Source: Pseudomonas cremoris (lineage in GTDB: Bacteria; Pseudomonadota; Gammaproteobacteria; Pseudomonadales; Pseudomonadaceae). Taken from it: a stretch of 64,000 nucleotides of DNA. Below, one piece after another: positions 36,015 to 44,326 of this stretch. The stretch spans positions 434,001 through 498,000 of the forward strand of contig NZ_JAAXCY010000005.1 of assembly GCF_014230465.1 (NCBI RefSeq). Direction: 5' to 3'. The position numbers were made by a program, and so were the translations under genes. Under the pieces are notes generated by a model. It made no database searches. It was not told the origin of the DNA and saw only the letters and a program-made list of their open reading frames with translations. Each line of letters opens with the position of its first letter. Positions within the stretch are counted from its first letter, which is position 1.

Positions 36015-38086
36015 AATTATGTATTGCGGCCGTGCTGCTGGTGCCTTGTGGCGTCGTGCATGGCGACCCTCGTTACACCCAAAGTGATTTTGGCGGCGTA
36101 GGGCTGCTGCAAACCCCCACCGCACGCATGGCCCCCGCCGGCGAACTCAGCGTGAATGCCAACCGTACCGAGCCCTATAGCCGCTACAGTTTTTCGGCGC
36201 AGCCGCTGGACTGGCTGGAAGGCACGTTTCGCTACACCGCGATTACCAACCGGCTGTACGGTGCCGAGTCGTTCAGTGGTGGGCAGAGCTACAAGGACAA
36301 GGCAGTCGACGCCAAAGTGCGCCTGAACCAGGAAAGCCACTGGCTGCCCCAAGTGGCACTCGGGCTGATGGACTTGGGCGGTACAGGCCTGTTTTCCAGT
36401 GAATACCTGGTGGCCAACAAACGTTATGGCAACCTGGATTTCAGTGCCGGCATCGCCTGGGGCTACCTGGGCAATCGCGGCGACTTCGACAACCCGTTGG
36501 GTGTGCTGGACGATAGCTTCAAAACCCGGCCCACTGCCGAAGGTTCGGGCAATTTCTCCAACGGTTATTTTCGCGGGCGGCCCTCGCTGTTCGGGGGCGT
36601 TGCCTACCAGACACCCTGGGCACCGTTGAGCGTCAAGCTTGAATACGAAGGCAACGATTACAAGCACGAGCCGCGCGCCAACCCGTTGCGCCAGGACTCA
36701 CCGGTCAACCTCGGCGTGGTCTACAAACTCGCCGATTCCATCGATGTGAGCGCCGCGTGGGAGCGCGGCAATACCGCGATGTTTGGCGTGACCCTGCACA
36801 CCAATTTTGTCAGCCGCAAAGCGCCGGTCAAAACCTACGATCCGCCGGCACCCGCGTTGCCGAGAGTGGCACCCAGCACGCCACCGGACCAGGTGGATTG
36901 GGCCCAGGTTGCCCAGCGTCTGCACGACAACGCGGGCTACAACGTCGAGCGCATTGCCCAGCGCGGTCCGGAGTTATTGGTGTATGGCGAACAGCAACGC
37001 TATTTCTACAGCGCCAAGGCGGTCGGACGTGCCAGTCGTATCCTCGATGGCAGTGTGAATGACCAGATCGATTGGTTCACCCTGGTCAACCAGCGCTACG
37101 CCATGCCGATCGAGGAAACCAGCGTGCCTCGCGAGACCTTTCGCGAGGTGGTCAACAACCGCGAAGACCTGCAGAACCTGCATCGCCAAGTCGAGGTCAA
37201 TCGCGCCAGCGACAACACCCAGACCGTGCTCTACACCGAGCCGCTCAAACCGCTCACGTACGGTGTGGGCCTGGGCTACAAGCAAAACGTCGGTGGGCCG
37301 GATGGTTTGCTCTACCAGGTGACCGCTGACCTCGACGCCGAGTACCGCTTTACGCGCAGTACCTGGTGGAGTGGTTTGCTCAGCGTCAACCTGCTGAACA
37401 ACTACGACGGCTTCACCTACGACGCACCCAGCGGGCTGCCACGGGTACGTACCGACCTGCGTCGGTACATGACCAGCGCCGATGTGACCCTGCCAACCTT
37501 CCAGCTCAACCATGCGCAACGCCTGGACCAGGACCTGTACGGCATGGTCTACGGTGGTTTGCTGGAGTCGATGTACGCCGGCGTCGGCAGTGAAGTGCTG
37601 TACCGGCCGATGGGCCAGCGTTGGGCACTGGGCGCGGATGTGAATTACGTGCGTCAGCGCGGGTTCGATCAGGATTTCAGCCTGCGCGATTACCGCACAG
37701 TAACCGGGCACATCACCGGCTACACCGATTTGCCATTCAATACCCAGGGTGCATTGAGCGTCGGCCGCTATCTGGCCAGGGACTGGGGCGCCACCTTGGA
37801 CCTGTCCCGCCAATTCAACAACGGCGTGCGCATCGGCGCATGGATCACCCGTACCAACGTCTCGAAAGAGCAGTTTGGCGAGGGCAGCTTCGACAAAGGC
37901 CTTTACCTGTCCATTCCGTTCGATGAGCTGATGAGCCTCTCGACGATGCGCCGCGCCAACCTGGTGTGGGCGCCGCTGACCCGCGACGGTGGTGCACGCT
38001 TGAACCGTGCCTACTCACTGCATTCGATGACAGATGGCCAAGACAGCGAGTTGTTCTACAAGAACATCGACAAGATCACCGAGTAA
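36011..38086 (+). CDS. YjbH/GfcD-like outer-membrane beta-barrel protein
   Basis: A 691-aa protein. TTG start at 36011 overlaps the GfcC-like stop (TTGA), with GAGGT upstream. A signal peptide (KLCIAAVLLVPCGVVHG) precedes the family's conserved start FGGVGLLQTPTARMAPAGEL. Barrel-like alternating strands fill the rest, up to the charged C-terminus. YjbH/GfcD proteins are large outer-membrane porin-like partners of polysaccharide secretion. The last gene of the + strand cluster; a REP-type inverted repeat follows. Confidence 0.88.
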   Translation: MKLCIAAVLLVPCGVVHGDPRYTQSDFGGVGLLQTPTARMAPAGELSVNANRTEPYSRYSFSAQPLDWLEGTFRYTAITNRLYGAESFSGGQSYKDKAVDAKVRLNQESHWLPQVALGLMDLGGTGLFSSEYLVANKRYGNLDFSAGIAWGYLGNRGDFDNPLGVLDDSFKTRPTAEGSGNFSNGYFRGRPSLFGGVAYQTPWAPLSVKLEYEGNDYKHEPRANPLRQDSPVNLGVVYKLADSIDVSAAWERGNTAMFGVTLHTNFVSRKAPVKTYDPPAPALPRVAPSTPPDQVDWAQVAQRLHDNAGYNVERIAQRGPELLVYGEQQRYFYSAKAVGRASRILDGSVNDQIDWFTLVNQRYAMPIEETSVPRETFREVVNNREDLQNLHRQVEVNRASDNTQTVLYTEPLKPLTYGVGLGYKQNVGGPDGLLYQVTADLDAEYRFTRSTWWSGLLSVNLLNNYDGFTYDAPSGLPRVRTDLRRYMTSADVTLPTFQLNHAQRLDQDLYGMVYGGLLESMYAGVGSEVLYRPMGQRWALGADVNYVRQRGFDQDFSLRDYRTVTGHITGYTDLPFNTQGALSVGRYLARDWGATLDLSRQFNNGVRIGAWITRTNVSKEQFGEGSFDKGLYLSIPFDELMSLSTMRRANLVWAPLTRDGGARLNRAYSLHSMTDGQDSELFYKNIDKITE

Positions 38087-38100
38087 CTACTCGCCGCTTG

Positions 38101-38237
38101 TTGTAGTGAGCGGGTTTACCCCGCGCTGGGTGGCGAAGCCACCCTAAACCCAGACCCCTCGGTCTCTCTGAAGCACTGCGGTGCATGGGGTTAGGGCGGC
38201 TTCGCCCCCCAGCGCGGGGCAAGCCCGCTCACTACAA
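38101..38237. repeat. REP-type inverted repeat of a second family
   Basis: TTGTAGTGAGCGGGTTTACC at the left is mirrored by its near-complement ending CGCTCACTACAA at 38237, with a second internal pair around GGTGGCGAAGCCACC/GGGCGGCTTCGCCCC. The consensus differs from the other five REPINs. It separates two convergent genes and ends at the last base before the stop codon of the minus-strand gene. Confidence 0.88.
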
Positions 38238-39629
38238 TCAGTAGATATCCTTGGACAGCAACGTAAACGGCGTCTTCACCAGGATCTTGATATCCAGCCA
38301 CAACGACCAAGTGTTGATGTAGCGCAGGTCGATCTCCACGCGCTTTTGCATCTTCTCCAGCGTCTCCGTCTCGCCTCGGCAACCATTGACCTGGGCCAGG
38401 CCGGTGATGCCGGGCTTGATGCGATGGCGCGCCATGTACGCCAGGATCTTCCCGGAGTAATAGTCGTTGTGCGCGATCGCATGGGGCCGTGGGCCGACCA
38501 GGGCCATGTGCCCTTGCAGCACGTTGAACAGTTGCGGCAATTCATCAATGGACGTGCGCCGGATAAACCGACCCACCCGGGTGATACGCGAGTCGTTGCG
38601 GCTGGCCTGGCGCACCTCGTGGTCGTCATGCACGCGCATCGAGCGAAACTTCCACACCTTGATCACTTGGCCATTCCAGCCGTGGCGGTCCTGTTTGAAA
38701 ATCACCGGGCCGGGGGAGGTGAGCTTGATCAGCAAGGCAAACAGCAACAACACCGGGCTCAAGACGATGATCGCCAGCAGTGCCAGGCTCTTGTCCAGCA
38801 GTGCCTTGCTGAGCGCTGCGGTGGGGCGGCTGGTCAGCGGGCTTTCATTGAGGAAGATCGCCGGCAGCCCATCCACTTCAGCCACGCAGTGGTTAAGCAG
38901 CAGCATGTTGTTGAGGTCTGGCACCCAGATCACATCCACACTGATGTCCAGCAAGTTGAGGTACAGCGCCTCGATGTGGGTCGCATCTTGCAGGGAGTGG
39001 GTGATGTAGAGGCGGCGGATGCCGTGCTGCCGGATCAGCTGAGGCAATTGCGGCAGCTCGCCCAGAATCTGCGATTGCGCGTCATCGCAGGCGTCCGCGC
39101 GATTGCCGACAAGCCCGACCAGGGGCGAGCGTTTTTGCCGAGAGAGGGTGTTGGCCAGGTCGACTGCCAGTTTGCCGGTGCCCACGATCAACGATTTCTG
39201 CCGTTCATGCAGTTGGCGGTGGTAATACTTGGACAAGCTATGCAGCGGTGCGTAGCAAATCGCCAGCAATGGATAACTAATCGCCGCCCACAGCAACAGG
39301 ATTTCCAACGGAAATACTGAACTGGCATCACAGGCCAGGCCAATTGCCAGCAATATGCCCAATGTGAGCAACCAGCCCATGAACAATCTGCCCAACCCCA
39401 CGGCATAGTCATCTTTTTTACTGTAGACATCACAAAGGGTATAAGCCGGCAGCGAGGCCAGTATGGTAAACGCGGCGAGCACTCGGTAGTTATATTCAAG
39501 TTGGCCAGTTTTAAAAACGACCAACAGGAATAACAGTGCAACGACCAAGCCCGATGCCAACGTCCACTGGCCCCAAAACGTTAAACCTTTCGGGGTCAGG
39601 TTACGATGCAGTCTAGTGTTGTTCAGCAT
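38238..39629 (-). CDS. wcaJ: Undecaprenyl-phosphate glucose phosphotransferase (WcaJ-like)
   Basis: A 463-aa initiating transferase of the polyisoprenyl-phosphate hexose-1-P transferase family. It has about four N-terminal hydrophobic segments, a CoA-binding-like domain in the middle (LIVGTGKLAVDLANTLSRQK), another helix, and the C-terminal catalytic part with FKQDRHGWNGQVIKVWKFRSM and RTSIDELPQLFNVL. It transfers glucose-1-P from UDP-glucose to the lipid carrier, starting repeat-unit assembly. ATG at 39629 follows GGGAG; a GTG at 39653 is less likely. Convergent to the rest of the cluster, with its own regulatory region. Confidence 0.93.
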   Translation of the reverse strand: MLNNTRLHRNLTPKGLTFWGQWTLASGLVVALLFLLVVFKTGQLEYNYRVLAAFTILASLPAYTLCDVYSKKDDYAVGLGRLFMGWLLTLGILLAIGLACDASSVFPLEILLLWAAISYPLLAICYAPLHSLSKYYHRQLHERQKSLIVGTGKLAVDLANTLSRQKRSPLVGLVGNRADACDDAQSQILGELPQLPQLIRQHGIRRLYITHSLQDATHIEALYLNLLDISVDVIWVPDLNNMLLLNHCVAEVDGLPAIFLNESPLTSRPTAALSKALLDKSLALLAIIVLSPVLLLFALLIKLTSPGPVIFKQDRHGWNGQVIKVWKFRSMRVHDDHEVRQASRNDSRITRVGRFIRRTSIDELPQLFNVLQGHMALVGPRPHAIAHNDYYSGKILAYMARHRIKPGITGLAQVNGCRGETETLEKMQKRVEIDLRYINTWSLWLDIKILVKTPFTLLSKDIY

Positions 39630-39681
39630 ACTGCTGCTCCCGGTGGTGACCACTCACGTGGTGGCAGGGTTTAATCGGACA

Positions 39682-39694
39682 GCGGTTTAACCGC
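39682..39694. promoter_or_regulatory. Dyad upstream of wcaJ (possible operator)
   Basis: GCGGTTTAACCGC is a perfect palindrome around a central T, 53 bp upstream of the wcaJ start codon. It could bind a dimeric regulator; nothing links it to a specific protein. Confidence 0.35.
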
Positions 39695-39706
39695 ACTAAA
39701 ACAACA

Positions 39707-39726
39707 GGCACGCGCACGCGCGTGCC
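39707..39726 (-). terminator. Strong hairpin between the regulator cassette and wcaJ
   Basis: GGCACGCG/CGCGTGCC stem with a 4-nt loop. Read on the minus strand it is followed by TGTTGTTTT, so it looks like an imperfect terminator for the three regulator genes transcribed towards wcaJ. Confidence 0.5.
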
Positions 39727-39880
39727 CAGTGATAGTAATGAACGACAGGGCGCAGTGGCTGACGACTTATAACAAGCGTGGCGTCATCTTTTAGAGGGGA
39801 TGTTATAAATGGGCAGGTAATAGAGTTGGGTGATAGGCAGGGTGAGCAGTAGTGTCCGCATTGCTTATAGTTTTTTTGTT

Positions 39881-40540
39881 TTAACGGCGGGATGGGTTAA
39901 GGTCGATTGGTTTTTTTATTTTTTGTGTAAGGCAATAGCCGCGATTGCGTACGGCACGGAAAAGACGCTCGCCATCGTTAGCGCGTTTGAACTTCTCTTG
40001 GAGTCGACTTAAGCACATCTCCAACCCACGGTATTGTTCTGGTTCGCGCCCTATGTTACGGATTAGTTCATCTTTACTGACCACGCGCTCTTCGTGGTGC
40101 AGCATCTTTTTGATCAGCGCGGACTCGATACTGGTCAACGAAATGCGCAACCCACCTTTGACCAGTGTTCGGTCATGTTGGGTCAGCAGCCAGAAGTCCT
40201 GGGCGTGTAATTGAGTTCTGTCCGGGCTGATGTCCTGAGGGGGAGTGTGGCTATTCGTGAGGCGATCGATCGGTGTTTTTGATTCTTTGCGCGTTGCATT
40301 AAAGGGGTGCGAGGGCAGGGTAAGGGAGTGCGTGATCACATAAGTGTTCATCCGCTGGGTGACCTGTTGCTGGTCACCCAGCGTGATGTGCAGATGGGAA
40401 AACACCAGTTTTTTGTCTGGCGTATCGGTGCGGGTTGGCACGGTTAATTCGTAGTGGAACAACTCTGCATTGGGCGTGAAGTCCTTCAGTGCGATCGCGG
40501 GAAGTGTCGGAGTGAAGGTGTATTTCTTGAGTGAGCTCAT
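39881..40540 (-). CDS. Unorthodox winged-helix (OmpR/PhoB-type DNA-binding) protein
   Basis: A 219-aa protein. The C-terminal 85 residues form a trans_reg_C winged helix (SIESALIKKMLHHEERVVSKDELI, then FRAVRNRGYCL). The N-terminal ~130 residues are not a receiver: no acidic pair or phospho-acceptor is seen, nor a transmembrane helix. The start at 40540 gives a normal beginning (MSSLKKYTF); upstream in-frame sequence is out of character. It is the last gene of a three-gene cassette with an EAL-like protein and another winged-helix protein. GC is lower than in neighbouring genes. Function unknown; a DNA-binding regulator, perhaps of the adjacent polysaccharide genes (inference). Confidence 0.8.
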   Translation of the reverse strand: MSSLKKYTFTPTLPAIALKDFTPNAELFHYELTVPTRTDTPDKKLVFSHLHITLGDQQQVTQRMNTYVITHSLTLPSHPFNATRKESKTPIDRLTNSHTPPQDISPDRTQLHAQDFWLLTQHDRTLVKGGLRISLTSIESALIKKMLHHEERVVSKDELIRNIGREPEQYRGLEMCLSRLQEKFKRANDGERLFRAVRNRGYCLTQKIKKPIDLNPSRR

Positions 40541-40571
40541 AGCGTCCACCAATAAATGGGAAGTGCAGTTG

Positions 40572-41252
40572 TTATAAACGGTCAGCGGGGGAGTAGTAGC
40601 CGCCCTGAAAGTATTCGAACGGCAAATTTTTAGCCAGCAGTGCACTGTCGTCGAACTCGACATTGTCGGCGATGAAGCGCACCCGGGTCGCACTGATCAG
40701 CTCCAGCATGCGGTCGTAGAGCCGGTCGAACAGATCGGAGCGGGTATTCAGGCTCAGCCGCAGGGCGGAGTCGGGGAAGGGCATTTTTATGAAGTCGTAG
40801 AGTTTGAGGTCGACCAACAGGTCCGCCTGCTTTGTGTCGAGTCGGTAGTTGCTGAAAGCCAATTGAACATCGCATTGATCCTTCAGCCGATAGAGTTGGC
40901 GCACCATGGTCCGGCGTTCTACCGGACCGGGTAGGGCATCCAGGGGGTTATCGATACTGAGGGTGAGCAACTGTGTGTGTTCCTCCAGTGCTCGGGCGGC
41001 CTGAATAATCTGCTTGATGAAGTTTTCATTCATCAAGACAGATTGATCGACACGCAAAAACGTCTGGCTCGCGCTGCTGGACGTCTTGCGGCGTGGACTT
41101 ATGTGGCGCAACGCTTCGTTATAGGCGTGTTCCAGTGGTTCGCCGATAATGCACACTTCGTGACCCCATAACGCGTGGTTGCGTTCGACGATAGCCTGCC
41201 GCGTGAGGCTCAAATGTGCAGTGTCTGCAGGGACGGCGTTCTCGCTATTCAC
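40572..41252 (-). CDS. Degenerate EAL-domain protein, probably non-catalytic
   Basis: A 226-aa stand-alone EAL-like protein. The fold is recognisable from LTRQAIVERNHALWGHEVCI (compare ARQPIxDRxxxxxGYELLFR of YuxH-type EAL proteins), LYDFIKMPFP, and the ending FEYFQGGYYSPADRL. However, the catalytic DD(F) pair is replaced by S134-N135 (LAFSNYRLD), and the arginine of ExLxR is missing. It should not hydrolyse c-di-GMP, but may bind it or a protein partner, as known for YdiV-type EALs. It overlaps the upstream winged-helix gene by 8 bp, so the two are co-translated. Confidence 0.75.
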   Translation of the reverse strand: MNSENAVPADTAHLSLTRQAIVERNHALWGHEVCIIGEPLEHAYNEALRHISPRRKTSSSASQTFLRVDQSVLMNENFIKQIIQAARALEEHTQLLTLSIDNPLDALPGPVERRTMVRQLYRLKDQCDVQLAFSNYRLDTKQADLLVDLKLYDFIKMPFPDSALRLSLNTRSDLFDRLYDRMLELISATRVRFIADNVEFDDSALLAKNLPFEYFQGGYYSPADRL

Positions 41253-41973
41253 GGTGCGACCTCTCCTTGACCGGTTGGAAATGGCCCGCGCAGATAAGGC
41301 CGCGATTCAGTTTGTATCCATAACCGCGGATGTTCTGAATGATATTGCCGCCATAGTGCGCCTTGATCTTACTGCGCAAGCGACTGATGGACTTTTCCAG
41401 GGCCCTGGAGTCGTAATATTTGGTATTGAGCCCCATGATGCCGGCAATTTCGTTGTGACTGAGCAGGCGGTTATGGATAAGCGCTTCAAGTACTTTCATT
41501 TCGACAAACGAAATTTCCAACTTTTTACCATCGCCATGAATACACATCCGGTCCTGATCCAACACCAGGCTGCCTTCGTTCAGGCGTGCACTTTCACTGA
41601 GAAAGGCATCGAACAAACTCAGCTTTGTTTCAGGCGCATTTTCGACTACCTGGATGCAATAGTCCGCTCCCGCCAAGTAGTACTTGGTTTTACTCAACGT
41701 GGAGGCAAAGGTCACTACAACAAATATAGTGCAGCCAGGGTGTTCGTCTCTGGTCTTTCTTATTATGTCAAGGGTTTGATGGCTGGCGGAGGGTGTGTCA
41801 ATTTCTATAATGATGGCGCGGTAATTTCCGTGGATTTCTTTGGCGTCAATTAGTTGTCCGTAGCAGCGTGTATCGACTTTTAAATTATTCGCTACAGTGC
41901 CAACTATCAGCGCCCGAAAGTCCTCCGATTTCGATTGAGTCCGTGCAATAGCGAGGACGTTGGAAAAATGCAT
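41245..41973 (-). CDS. Winged-helix regulator with receiver-like, pocket-less N-terminus
   Basis: A 242-aa protein starting at ATG 41973, preceded by GGGAG. The C-terminal ~95 residues are a trans_reg_C winged helix (EISFVEMKVLEALIHNRLLSHNEI, ending IIQNIRGYGYKLNR). The N-terminal 120 residues look like a receiver fold (ALIVG, AIIIEID, IFVVVTFAS, GADYCI strands), but the DD pair is lost and the pocket is not conserved, so phosphorylation is doubtful. First gene of the cassette. No sensor kinase is nearby. Promoter expected in the AT-rich 41974-42290 region. Confidence 0.8.
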   Translation of the reverse strand: MHFSNVLAIARTQSKSEDFRALIVGTVANNLKVDTRCYGQLIDAKEIHGNYRAIIIEIDTPSASHQTLDIIRKTRDEHPGCTIFVVVTFASTLSKTKYYLAGADYCIQVVENAPETKLSLFDAFLSESARLNEGSLVLDQDRMCIHGDGKKLEISFVEMKVLEALIHNRLLSHNEIAGIMGLNTKYYDSRALEKSISRLRSKIKAHYGGNIIQNIRGYGYKLNRGLICAGHFQPVKERSHRE

Positions 41974-42292
41974 CACCCTACTCCCTTTTCCGGCATGCAA
42001 GGCCGTCAGTTCAATCGCTGCTAGCGTTTAGATACTAATCGAATTGAATACGCTAAAACGTGACAAATTTTAACATTGGCCACTTTGTTTTTACGAGCGG
42101 AGAGGGCAGGCGGCGGGCACTATTAGGAATGTGATTGCACGGACTAAGACATATGCTAGTGCAAATTTTTAGTGCTCGATAAGTATTTTATCTCAAACGA
42201 TTTTTTGGCATATCCGGGTTTAACCCTTCTGATGTTAAGGACAAGCAAGGGCAGGCTATGGCGCTTGGTGCTCGCGCTTTTTCCGTGTTAAT
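41974..42292. other. AT-rich intergenic region upstream of the regulator cassette
   Basis: About 320 bp without a supported gene. It is clearly lower in GC than the flanks, with several T-rich tracts and near-repeats (for example TAGTGCAAATTTTTAGTGCT at about 42155). It must hold the cassette's promoter on the minus strand and the end of the LysR gene; I could not define boxes. Confidence 0.6.
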
Positions 42293-43156
42293 TCAGCGAC
42301 GTAACTGCACCTCGGCCTCAATGCACGCCACCAGGAATTCCATCACTACTTTGACCAACGGTGAGCGGCGCATATCGGGGTACACCGTCAGCCAGATATC
42401 GCGCAAGGGGCCTTCGGTTGCCGTGGGCAACCTCACCAGCAACGGGTCGTGATCGCCCACCAGCGTCGGCAATACCACTGCGCCAACGTGGGCCCTGGCT
42501 GCCATCTGCTGGGTGATCAGCTCACTGGCGGCAAAGGCGATCTCGCGATGGCTGCGCAATTGGTGCAACCAGGCCTGCTGGGGCAGGTGATCGCGGCTGC
42601 TGTCGTAGGCGATGAAGTTCCATTGTTCAGCCGGTAGCTGCTCGTACGTCGATGGCCCGTAGAGCCCGAAGCGCACCACGCCGACCTTTCTGCGTACCAA
42701 GGCGTCTTCATCGGGCCGCAGCGTGCGCAGCGCAATATCCGCCTCACCTTTATCCAGTGCGGCCAGTTGGGTTGATGGCATCAACACCAGGTTCAGTTGC
42801 GGGTAGTCGCTACGTAAACGCGCCACATGGGGCGCGATGCAGTAATTGGCAATGGACGGCGGGCAGCTGACCCGCACCGTGCCGGCCATTTCGATGGACG
42901 CGAGCCGCGACAGGCGCAACACCTGGGTGGCCATTTCGTCCATGCCAAATGCCATCCCGGCCAGTGCCAGGCCTTGGGCGGTCAGTGGGCGACTGCGGGG
43001 CAGGCGGTCCACCAATTTGACGCCAAGGGCCTTTTCCAGAGCATTCACCCGGCGTCCGACGGTGGCGTGTTCCACCTGCAACTCACGGGCAGCGGCCGAG
43101 AGTGACCCGGTGCGGGCCAATACGGTGAAGTAATACAAGTCTTGCCAGTCGAACAT
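42293..43156 (-). CDS. LysR-family transcriptional regulator
   Basis: A 287-aa LTTR starting MFDWQDLYYFTVLARTGSLS (start at 43156). The helix-turn-helix is within residues 1-60 (SAAARELQVEHATVGRRVNALE), followed by the substrate-binding domain (SCPPSIANYCIAPHVARLRS). It is transcribed divergently from a quinone oxidoreductase gene, 103 bp apart, the classical arrangement of a LysR regulator and its target. The inducer is unknown. Confidence 0.92.
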   Translation of the reverse strand: MFDWQDLYYFTVLARTGSLSAAARELQVEHATVGRRVNALEKALGVKLVDRLPRSRPLTAQGLALAGMAFGMDEMATQVLRLSRLASIEMAGTVRVSCPPSIANYCIAPHVARLRSDYPQLNLVLMPSTQLAALDKGEADIALRTLRPDEDALVRRKVGVVRFGLYGPSTYEQLPAEQWNFIAYDSSRDHLPQQAWLHQLRSHREIAFAASELITQQMAARAHVGAVVLPTLVGDHDPLLVRLPTATEGPLRDIWLTVYPDMRRSPLVKVVMEFLVACIEAEVQLRR

Positions 43157-43259
43157 CGGGTTATTTCCGCACGGAGGGTGGGATTGAATGGGGAATTTTC
43201 CGTCTGAAGGCGTCCTTTTACCATGTGCGCTTTCCAGTGCAAACGGAGTTGTTCCCGCG

Positions 43260-44264
43260 ATGAAAGCCATCACCCTGCAAACCTACGGCGGTCCAGACGT
43301 TGTTCAAGTGCGCCAGCACCTGCCCAAACCTCAGGTCAGGCCGGGGCATGTGCTGATCAAAGTGGCGTGCGCCGGCATCAATTTCATGGATATCCATACG
43401 CGCCAAGGCAAATATGCCAATTCAGTGACCTATCCGGTGCGTCTGCCCTGCACCTTGGGCATGGAGGGCGCGGGGGTGGTGGTGGAGATCGGTGACGGCG
43501 TCAGCCATCTGGCCGTGGGCGATCGGGTCGCCTGGTGCATTGCCTGGGGCGCATATGCCGAATACGCACTGGTGCCGGTCGAAAAAATCGCACAGATCCC
43601 CAACGCCATCGCCTTCGATCAGGCGGCTGCGGCGATGTTTCAAGGCTGCACCGCCCATTACCTGATCGATGATGTCGCACGATTGCAGGCCGGCAGCAGT
43701 TGCCTGGTGCACGCGGCGTCCGGCAGCATCGGCCAGTTGCTGGTGCAGATGGCTCGGCATTTGGGGGCGACCGTGTTTGCCACTGGCAGCACCCTTGAAA
43801 AATGCGCGATTGCGCAACAACGTGGCGCTCACCAGGCCTGGACCTACGACGATGGGCGCTTTGCCGACCGTGTGCTCGACGCCACGCACGGCAAAGGTGT
43901 GGACGTGGTGTTCGACTCCTTGGGCAAAAGCACCCTGCGAGACAGCTTTCGCGCCTGTCGCACACGGGGCCTGATCGTCAATTACGGCAATGTCTCGGGG
44001 TCGCTGACCGACCTGGACCCGATGGAACTGGGCGAAGCGGGTTCATTGTTTTTGACGCGCCCGCGACTGGCCGACCATATGGCCGACGGCGCCACGGTGC
44101 AACGGCGCGCCAATGCGGTGTTTGCGGCGATGCTTGAAGGGGCGTTGACCGTGGAGATCGAAGGGCATTACACCCTCGACACCGTGCAGCAGGTGCATGA
44201 ACGCATCGAGGCGCGGCAACAGATCGGCAAGGCTGTGCTGTGGGTGGACCGCGACCTGCATTAA
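43260..44264 (+). CDS. NADPH:quinone oxidoreductase-like protein (MDR family)
   Basis: A 334-aa medium-chain dehydrogenase/reductase without the structural zinc cysteines, as in quinone oxidoreductase QOR. N-terminal MKAITLQTYGGPDVVQVRQ, the GroES-like domain with GMEGAGVVVEIGDGV and VGDRVAW, and the nucleotide-binding motif HAASGSIGQLLVQMA. It should reduce quinones or related electrophiles with NADPH. The ATG at 43260 fits the family start; an in-frame ATG at 43188 lies in the divergent promoter. Probably controlled by the LysR gene next door. Confidence 0.92.
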   Translation: MKAITLQTYGGPDVVQVRQHLPKPQVRPGHVLIKVACAGINFMDIHTRQGKYANSVTYPVRLPCTLGMEGAGVVVEIGDGVSHLAVGDRVAWCIAWGAYAEYALVPVEKIAQIPNAIAFDQAAAAMFQGCTAHYLIDDVARLQAGSSCLVHAASGSIGQLLVQMARHLGATVFATGSTLEKCAIAQQRGAHQAWTYDDGRFADRVLDATHGKGVDVVFDSLGKSTLRDSFRACRTRGLIVNYGNVSGSLTDLDPMELGEAGSLFLTRPRLADHMADGATVQRRANAVFAAMLEGALTVEIEGHYTLDTVQQVHERIEARQQIGKAVLWVDRDLH

Positions 44265-44273
44265 TGAAAGGCG

Positions 44274-44302
44274 AAAAAAAACCGGCTGATCAGGCCGGTT
44301 TG
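44274..44302 (-). terminator. Rho-independent terminator of the VAEGGADRL-repeat gene
   Basis: Stem AAACCGGC/GCCGGTTT with a 7-nt loop; on the minus strand the stem is followed by a run of eight T (A-run at about 44274-44281). It also ends the quinone oxidoreductase transcript from the other side, though with a poor T-run. Confidence 0.8.
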
Positions 44303-44326
44303 GGGTGCCCCGCAAACACTGCGGGG

